The position numbers and the translations under genes are program-made. Below are positions 56,401 through 64,000 of a DNA stretch of 64,000 nucleotides, piece after piece. Numbering within the stretch: position 1 is the stretch's first letter; every line of letters begins with the position of its first letter. Below the pieces are notes generated by a model, which saw only the letters and a program-made list of their open reading frames with translations, ran no database searches and was not told the DNA's origin. Origin of the DNA: Paraconiothyrium sp. Pb-2020 (taxonomy: Eukaryota; Ascomycota; Dothideomycetes; Pleosporales; Didymosphaeriaceae); NCBI GenBank assembly GCA_022419385.1, contig JAJUBI010000001.1, positions 6,572,001-6,636,000 of the forward strand, given 5' to 3'.

Positions 56401-58723
56401 GTTCTCCTGGTCCTAGAACCTAGTCAGTTCCGCAATGAAAGAGCCATTCGTGTCACCTACCATCGTGGCGTTGTTGATGAGCTCGACACACTCTTGCAAC
56501 TTGTCTTGGACTAATCGACCCGGATCGACACCCATTCGTAGGGAAAGATCGATCCAGGAGACTCGGGGCATGAGTTCGGGCCTCGCAAGTAGGAGAAGGC
56601 TGACACTTTGTTCTCGAAGATTTTCAGCGTCTATACTTGCGCCGCGCTTCTTCACAAATTCTTCGGAAAGACAGATGGAACCAAGGACGTTGTACAACTC
56701 GCTGACCCCGGATTTCGAAGCGACCGCTGCACTCTCTTTGTCGCCTGACTCATTGGATTTGTACCATGACCACAGTCCGGCTACAATGACGCTACCGATA
56801 TTGCTGGGTGCCTGTACGTAAGCCTTCTCCAGGGCCACTTTAGCAATTGCTTTGGCCTTGGTCGAAACACCTTGTGCGACGATAAAGAAGATGAAGACGT
56901 GTGCCCACGCTTCACGTGCCTCAATCGGCGTACGGTCTTCAAGGAGCCAAGGCGAGACAGCAGTCAGAGCACGCAAGGCGATCTCGACGTCGTCTTCAGT
57001 ATTGAGTTTGGAGTAGACGCGTGGATTCAGCAGAAACGAAGGTTTAGGTTTTATTGCGAGAGACTGTGCAACAACATCAGACTTCTTGTAAATCCCGCTG
57101 AGTGTAGCATCACCAGAAGACTGGACTCTGCTTGCTAAGAGAGCGGTCACATAGTGTCCCACCGTTACTAATCCGGTTTGAGTAGCTGGGACAGGATTGG
57201 CGTGAACCTCTTGCCAGATTTCAACCAACTTTGGGAGCGAAGCTTGGTAAAAAGAGATAATATCCTTTTGTTCTAGTTGCTGAGGGGTTAGATCCCACAA
57301 TAGGTCTGCGGTGCGAAGGGCCCAAAGCCGCCGAATCGGAACGCGCTTGTCAGTCATTCCTTTGATAAAGGCATCTGATATGGATTTCTCCATAACACCA
57401 TTTGCCAGGCCGAATTTGAGGTGCTGTGTTAGGGCAGCCACTTCAGCTACCACGGCGGCTTCGTTTGGTTCCTTGAGAGCTGCTGGCGCAATCGCAACAG
57501 GAATCTTCTGTGAGGATGCGGCCGACTGTGGGAGTGCGCTCAACATTTGAGCATGAAGCACCTTTTGATCGACTCCACTGATTTTACCCTGTTTCAGCGG
57601 GTTTAGAATTTCATCCGTAACTTTGCCTGTGGCTGATTCGTTATGGGACCGCGCAGCGAGTGCTTGGAATGTGCGGAGCGCCCCCGCGCGAATGCTAGGA
57701 TTTGTTGACTTGACGTTCGAAAGAAGCGGTTTAAGCAGGTTGCCGAGAAGCACGTCTGAGAGGTCCATATCTTTGGGTAGGGCCAATACCATGGGCGCAA
57801 CTATATCGTTCAACACCACCTCTGGTGCGCGGAGCAGTGCCTTCTCGATCGGAGGAATGACCTCCTTCCGCAGCTCTTCTAGTGTGGTGAAGCTCTCGAA
57901 GAAGTCGTGGAACGCATGCGATATATGGTCGGGCAATTGGGTTCGTGATCCGACAATCTCTCGCACGTAGAAAGTGTAGTATTCCTGTTTGCGGGCTTCC
58001 AACAGAGGCTTAACGGTCGGTAGACGGGACGAAACACCGGCAATGGCACCGAGGAGGACGGCATTTCCAGCCGCGGACGATGCACCCTTGGCTGTAAGAG
58101 TAGTGACCAACTTGCCAAGCGCATCTTCTCCAACGTCCTTCGCGCGGAACAGAGGACGCAATGCTCGTCGTGTCGAAACAAGGGCGGAATGGTGGATGCG
58201 CTCCCCTCGTTTCTTGTATTCAACGCCCATGCATAGCTCCAGCACTCTTGCGAGGGCAAGCGCGACGTCTAACCCATGTTTCGCCCATTGATCCGGCGCG
58301 TTTGCGAAATGTTGCAAGAGTACCGAACACCAATCTATCAATACAGTAACATTGCTCAATGCCAGGCTCTTTTTCTGCGATTCTTTCTTCAGGAATTCTA
58401 CCCCTGCGGAGAGCACCAAATTGCCATGTGTGCTGCTGATGAGGGATCGGAGGACTTGATCGACGGCTCGTCTCGAATCGCGATCGTCATAAAGGGGATA
58501 CGTTTCGAACAGGAGATCGAGGAGGATTTTAAGGTCCGGAGGCACGAGAGCTGCAGAACAATCAGCACTCGCATCGTCACGCAGCGTGTTACGCACAATC
58601 GCCTTCTACCTGGTGTTGCAGGCCTGTCAGCTCGTGGATACGGCGCTTGGTGGAGCTGGTCACGAGCCCGCGGCGCAGCTCGTCGCGGTCCAGTTGTTGC
58701 GCACTCGCCCCATCGACGGCCAT
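50443..58723 (-). CDS. GCN1: GCN1, translational activator of the Gcn2 kinase
   Basis: Six exons: 58723-58597, 58550-56461, 56406-55734, 55687-55493, 55448-51011 and 50949-50443, all with GT..AG introns of 44-61 nt. They encode about 2676 residues, close to yeast Gcn1 (2672). The start MAVDGASAQQ leads into DRDELRRGLVTSSTKRRIHEL, the usual fungal opening. The protein is HEAT repeats throughout; the EF3-like and RWD-binding regions (for example RSGTAQGLAEVL-type repeats, here DRLGSAQALSEVLAGLG) lie in exon 5. Gcn1 binds ribosomes and delivers the uncharged-tRNA signal to Gcn2 in amino-acid starvation. In exon 6 the frame breaks: APGNPSDTR must be followed by RLSLVVLR, but one base is missing near 50851-50856. 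Read literally, the last ~130 residues are lost. All else is intact. Confidence 0.93.
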
Positions 58724-59091
58724 CGTGTTACTCCATGCGACGGCGGGGTTTGGCGGGGTGAATTGGAGCTTCAAATTTGAGGTTCCTGGCCGCACGACGT
58801 AAACGTCCGGCGGAGGAAACTTTTGCCGAGTCACTAGCGCACCAACGACAACACACGGCGGCGCCCTCGACGACCCATCGACGCCCTTTTCGTCCCGGGC
58901 CTATCCACCCTCTCTGTCTCTTGTGCACGCCCTAATGCGTTTCACCCGCAGACCCGGATCCGCCAACCTCGATCTAGCCAGAGATCAAGCACCCTGGTTC
59001 TCTATACGAAACCCGACCTGATTGCACATCCTGCCTCCGCCTGCTAGTGTGTGTCTTTTCCGCCACTATCAGAGGACTGGTCTCGTGACCA
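58724..59091. promoter_or_regulatory. shared promoter region of GCN1 and the RNA helicase
   Basis: 368 bases separate the two divergent start codons. The GCN1 frame stays open upstream for another 37 codons from a GTG, but the ATG at 58723 matches the family start. No specific element was identified. Confidence 0.45.
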
Positions 59092-62000
59092 ATGGCCCCA
59101 AACAAGAAAAAGAAGAAGCCTGCCGGTAACCCTGCTCGTGGATTTGCTACTACATCCATAGCGAGCAAGCCCAAGCAGGAAAAGCCCGCCGCCACCGAAA
59201 ATGAGCCCAGTCTACCTAATAAGGAAGAGGGTCCAGTAGTCGAGCCGAGTTCCCAGGTCTCTGCTACTTCTACTCCTATTCTGGCGTCTGTTGCTCAGAA
59301 GGTCGAACAGACCCCAGAGGAACTAGAAGCTCAGCTAGAACGCGACGAGCTTCAGCTGCTGGTTGAGAAGCATGCACCCAAGGTCCGACGAGAGTCTCGT
59401 AGACAGGCCGCGAAGCTCCAAACAGACCGCAGAGTACTTCGCGCTGCTGCTGAGTCTCTCACTACGCATGATTGGCTGTCCAAGGACATCACAGACATCA
59501 TCATTTCGCTGGCTCAAACCGAGTCGAAAGACTCTAATCGCAGACAAGGACAGCAGTCCTTGCTCAAGGTTCTGTCCGAGGAAGATGCCACATCTAGACT
59601 ATGGATGCTTGATCTGACACTGCGCGACATGGGTTTCCTGCCCGCTCATATAGAGCCTGTTCTCCGTTGGCTTTGTACCAACGTTGCTTCTTTGGACAGT
59701 ACAGCTAGCGTGTGGGGTCTACAGGAAGCTCTCGAGTGGCTCACTTTGGATCACTGTGACGATCATTCGCTCTCTTACGACGAGCCAAAGAGGACACGTC
59801 CAGCAGCTGGTGCTTCCCCAACTTCATCACGACCGGGTAAGTCATGCTCGTGCACGCCGAGATGAATCATTATGGCTCATAATGACGGCGTCTTTTTTGC
59901 ATTCTCTATGCTGCATAGTAGCTGTTGTTTCCTTCGGTTCGAGTGCCAAGCTAACGATCCGATCTCTCAGAAACTCCTGTGCCGGAGACCCCTCCGATCA
60001 CTACAGGGAGTAGTGTTGCTTCTGAAAATGAATCATCACGAGCCCCAAGTCCAGGGTTACGCGGAGGAGAAGCTCGAGCACCACCGCCGGAACCCGAAGT
60101 AGTTGACGTAGCTGTTAGCGACTTGGACAGTGACCTGGAGCCGGACCAGCTGGTTCCAACGTATATTAAGATAAAAGGGAAGCTGTTCGAAATCGACCCT
60201 GATACTGTTGAAGCCAAGTCGCGAAAGCAGGGCAAGGGTAGAAAATCCGGAAATGCGAAACCAGCAAGTGTAGCACAGCCACCCGCGGTGCAAAAGTTAC
60301 TAGCCCAGTTGCAGCAATTGGAGTCCGATGCGCTTTTCGACGAGATTGAAGCAGAAGCGCAATGGCCTAACAAGCGGGCTGAGATTGCCCAAAAGATGGC
60401 CGCAGAGAGACATCTGCAACCAACGATTCCAAAAACGCTCAAGCATGTTGGAAAAGAGAATGGAGTGTCCGCTCGGCCTAAGATTCCATCTTGGAAAAAA
60501 CCCGAGCAGAGCACACGTCCAGAAGATGCGAATGAAGACGAGGACGTCTTCTTAGGCGATATGTTTTCAGCTGTGCCAGATGAAGCCCCGAAAGGTGACG
60601 AGATAAAGACAAACGATGCCAATTATCATGTAAATTTACGCGATTTCGGCAAGCAGAGCGGCATTAGCCCACGGAGGGTACTGGAAGAAGCGATCCGTGC
60701 AAGGTATGCACGAATGCATATCTTTGGGACCAATTTGCTGACGACTGTAGGGACCCTGGTGCTCGCCTTTCATACAAGCAAATATCTCCTACAACCTACT
60801 CTTGTCGACATGGTATGACTGTGCTCTGGGCTAAAGATCAGGACTTCGTGTATGACACTGAAATCGTCGGCATTTCTTGTAACATATTTGGCCGTAGAGC
60901 CACTTTCGAGGCCACCGACATTGCCACCGTCTCTGTGGAGCAGAGCGAAGGCTTTATATCAACGGTGGCGCTGTTCAGCATATTCGCTGCTTCCGCTAAG
61001 GAAGAAAAGGTTTACCTACGCCTGCCACCTGCGTGGAGAGACTTTTATCGAGACCTGCTCGATAGCCGCAGGTCTCGCATTGATGCTTCCGACCGAGAAA
61101 GAATTAAATACTTTCGGTCCCTTGTGCAAGATCAATTGGAAGAGGAAGAGACGGAAGGCGTCGTACTTACCAGTCGCTTTCGAGCACGTAATCAGGCTGC
61201 AACAAGCTCAAGCTCGTCCGCCTCAGGGCAGATCACGCCTCCACAGACATTCGACAGCCTTAGAGACTTGTGGTATAGAAAGGCCTCCACGGAGTCGTTT
61301 CAGTACATGCTTGCCGCTCGGACTACTTTGCCTGTATTCGCCTATCGGCAGATGATTCTTTCCACGATTGATAAGCACCAAGTCACCATAGTGTGCGGTG
61401 AAACGGGTGCGTATTCTTGGAGCTGACGAGCAGTTGTAAGTTTATTGACCGAGTCCAGGATGCGGAAAGAGTACTCAGATTCCCTCCTTTCTTCTTGAGC
61501 ACGAGCTGTCTCAGGGAAAGCCTTGTAAAATATTTTGTACGGAACCTAGACGAATTTCGGCTATTTCTCTAGCTCAGCGTGTGAGTGATGAGCTAGGAGA
61601 AGGATCCAAAGACCTCGGAACGATTCGCTCTTTGGTCGGTTACGCGATACGGTTGGAGTCGAAGACAACACCTCAAACCAGGCTCGTCTTTGCCACTGTG
61701 GGTGTAGTTTTGCGTATGTTGGAATCGTCGAACAACTTGAACGAAGTCACGCACCTGATTATTGATGAGGTGCACGAGCGAAGGTATGCATATTGGGATC
61801 TGATGGACATGCGAAGCTAACAAGGTGTAGCATCGACACCGACTTTCTGCTCATCATCCTCCGTTCGCTCATGCTCACTCGCCCAGAGCTAAAAGTCATT
61901 CTTATGAGTGCTACTGTTGACGCGAATCGCTTTTCGCACTACCTCAATGGGGCGCCAGTACTTAACGTGCCTGGAAGGACGTTCCCTGTTCAGACAAAGT

Positions 62001-63841
62001 ACCTTGAGGATGCAGTTGAGCTAACACACTACGCTGCAATCCCAAACAACAAGATCGTCAACGGTTCTGACAGTGATGATGACGACCAGAAACCCTCCGA
62101 AAAGTCATCTATCTCGAGCACCCTGTCGGGCTATAGTGTCGCCACTCGAAATGTACTGGCCGAGTACGACGAGTATGCGATCGACTATGAGCTGATCATA
62201 CGACTCATGGAGGTGGTCGCATATGATCCACAGCTCGCCCGGTACAGCAGTGCAATCTTGTGCTTTTTGCCAGGTATTGCTGAGATTCGTCAACTGAACG
62301 ACCTACTGGTCGCTCATCCTTCCTTTGATAACAGCTGGCTCATATACCCTCTTCATTCCACCATCTCCAGCGAAGAGCAGCAAGCAGCCTTTGTGATCCC
62401 ACCTTCAGGCATGAGGAAGATTGTGATTGCTACGAACATCGCGGAGACAGGTGTGACCATACCAGATATTACGTGTGTCATCGATACTGGCAAGCACAAG
62501 GAGATGCGCTTCGACGAGCGCAGACAGCTCTCTCGTCTGACACAATCCTTCATTTCACGCGCAAACGCAAAGCAGCGGCGAGGTCGCGCAGGTCGTGTGC
62601 AAGAAGGCTTGTGTTTCCACCTGTTCACCAAGTACCGACACGACACCCTCATGGTGGACCAGCAGACACCTGAAATGCTTCGACTGTCATTGCAGGACCT
62701 GGTTATGCGTACCAAGATCTGTAAGCTCGGTGACATAGAGAAGACTCTTTCCGAAGCTCTTGATCCCCCTTCATCACGAAATATTCGCCGCGCGATCGAT
62801 GCGCTCATCGAAGTCGATGCTCTTACACCTAGCGAGGACCTTACACCTCTTGGTAGCCAAATCGCGAAATTGCCGCTAGATGCTCATCTCGGCAAACTAG
62901 TGCTGCTATCAGCGATATTCAGCTGCGTTGACGCCGCTATCACTATCGCAGCCATCCTCTCCTCCAAATCACCCTTCTTAACCCCGTTCGGCGCAAAGCA
63001 ACGCGCCGACGCCGCACGCATGGCCTTCAAAAAGGGCGACTCCGACCTCCTAACTACATACAATGCCTACAACGCCTGGAAAAACGTATGCACGACAGCC
63101 AGCCGTTCAGAAGCGCAGTTCTGTCACAAGAATTTCCTCAGCGCACCAAACTTATCCAACATCGAAGACCTAAAAGCGCAATTACTCTCTTCCCTCGTAG
63201 AGGCCGGCTTCATCTCCATGACAGCGGAGGAGCGCAGGGCTCTTTCCCGCTACCGTAGCACCTCTCGCCACCGCACCTTCGTCGTCGTCCCACCTACCTA
63301 CGACATCCATTCCGCGAATGACATCCTCGTCAACGCCGTCGTGGGCATGGCATTTTACCCCAAGATCCTCACGCGCGACGGCAAAGGCTGGCGCAACATC
63401 TCCAACGCGCAATCCGTCTCGCTGGCCCCCACCTCCGTCAATAAAGCCTCGCCCGTCAACCCGTCAACTGCAAAGTATCTGAGCTACTACCACATCATGC
63501 AGTCCAGCAACAAATTTTACAATGCACACTCCACCAGCATCGTCTACCCGCTTCCGCTCATCCTGATGGCGGCGGCGGATGTCGAGTTCAAGCTACACGC
63601 TGGTGTGGTTGCGATGCCTGGGAATACGCTGAGGTTTGCGGTGAGGGAGTGGCGGGCCGCGGTTGCGCTTAAGGTGCTTAGACGGCGCGTGAAGGAGGTG
63701 TTGCAGGGTGCGTGGAAGAACCCTAGCCGAGGTTTGAGTGCGAGAGAGAAGGACTGGTTAGGGTTGTTTTTTAGGGTATTTGAAGAAAGGTGGGAGAGAG
63801 AGGAGAGGATTAGGGAGAGGAGCGGAGCGAAAGGGAAGTAA
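59092..63841 (+). CDS. DExH-box RNA helicase (DHX29/DHX57-like; yeast YLR419W type)
   Basis: Five exons (59092-59836, 59971-60703, 60751-61406, 61459-61783, 61831-63841) give 1489 residues with every junction in frame. The N-terminus is Lys-rich, then helical; a poorly conserved linker follows, then the helicase core. Motif I is GETGCGKST (split by intron 3), Ia TEPRRIS, II DEVHERR, III SATVD, V TNIAETGVTIPDI and VI QRRGRAGRV. HA2/OB-fold domains follow (LGKLVLLSAIFSCVDAAITI, YLSYYHIMQSSN). RNA helicases of this branch use ATP to remodel RNA; DHX29-type members help 48S translation initiation. The family branch is inferred from the long N-terminal part. Neighbouring GCN1 also works at the ribosome. 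The gene appears fully functional. Confidence 0.93.
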
Positions 63842-64000
63842 AGTGCCAGAGGGGGGTATTCAGAGATACCTTTGGTTGCGGTTGAGTTTAGCTTTTAGGC
63901 ATCGTCGTCGGCGATCTTGGTGCGTGTGTAGGTTTAATAGGCATGATGTGCATCTGCATTCACTCTGCCTATCTTACAAAATCCATAACCAACTATCTTC

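Noticed and set aside
1..64000. CRISPR arrays, bacterial operons, phage or plasmid genes
   Set aside because: None seen; introns and gene families show nuclear fungal DNA.

Overview
The window is nuclear DNA of a filamentous ascomycete (Pezizomycotina). Dothideomycetes is my best guess, but this cannot be fixed from one window. The evidence is short spliceosomal introns (about 46-110 nt, GT..AG, often with a CTAAC-type branch site), fungal-specific families (HET, HET/NB-ARC, fungal BTB and F-box-like proteins, chitin-binding CBM18 modules), a large HEAT-repeat GCN1 gene and a lone 5S rRNA gene. Genes lie on both strands with no operons.

Left part (0-13.4 kb): an F-box-like protein, an SPFH/stomatin protein, a mitochondrial carrier of the yeast YPR011C type, an ankyrin fragment, a multi-exon GDE1-like SPX-ankyrin-GDPD gene that looks recently broken, and a 43-residue CxxCxGxG protein. 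Middle (13.4-29 kb): long gene-poor stretches flank a secreted CBM18 protein with an internal minisatellite. They also flank a divergent pair made of a chymotrypsin-fold-like protein with a Cys at the nucleophile position and a C-terminally anchored membrane protein. Four degenerate tandem units, each with a TATA-like box, follow at 27.7-28.6 kb.

29-35.5 kb holds a hotdog thioesterase, a PXA/PX sorting-nexin protein and a full-length F-box protein. 35.5-49 kb is a gene graveyard: a small gene broken by a 10-bp duplication, a HET/NB-ARC relic, a BTB pseudogene, a C2H2 relic, a truncated membrane-protein fragment and a HET gene fused in frame to a Tc1-like transposase DNA-binding domain. Among them sit an apparently intact membrane protein and an intronless PQQ-type sugar dehydrogenase of bacterial type (likely horizontal transfer). 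Several of the nonsense changes could be C-to-T, as expected from RIP or its echo.

The right part (50-64 kb) is conserved housekeeping DNA: a diverged but well-folded 5S rRNA gene, GCN1 (six exons, minus strand) and a divergent DExH RNA helicase (five exons, plus strand) sharing a 368-bp promoter region. GCN1 and the PXA/PX gene each contain one apparent single-base frame break. Because both families are conserved and otherwise intact here, assembly error must be weighed against real mutation, and the same caution applies to single-base lesions in the pseudogene calls.
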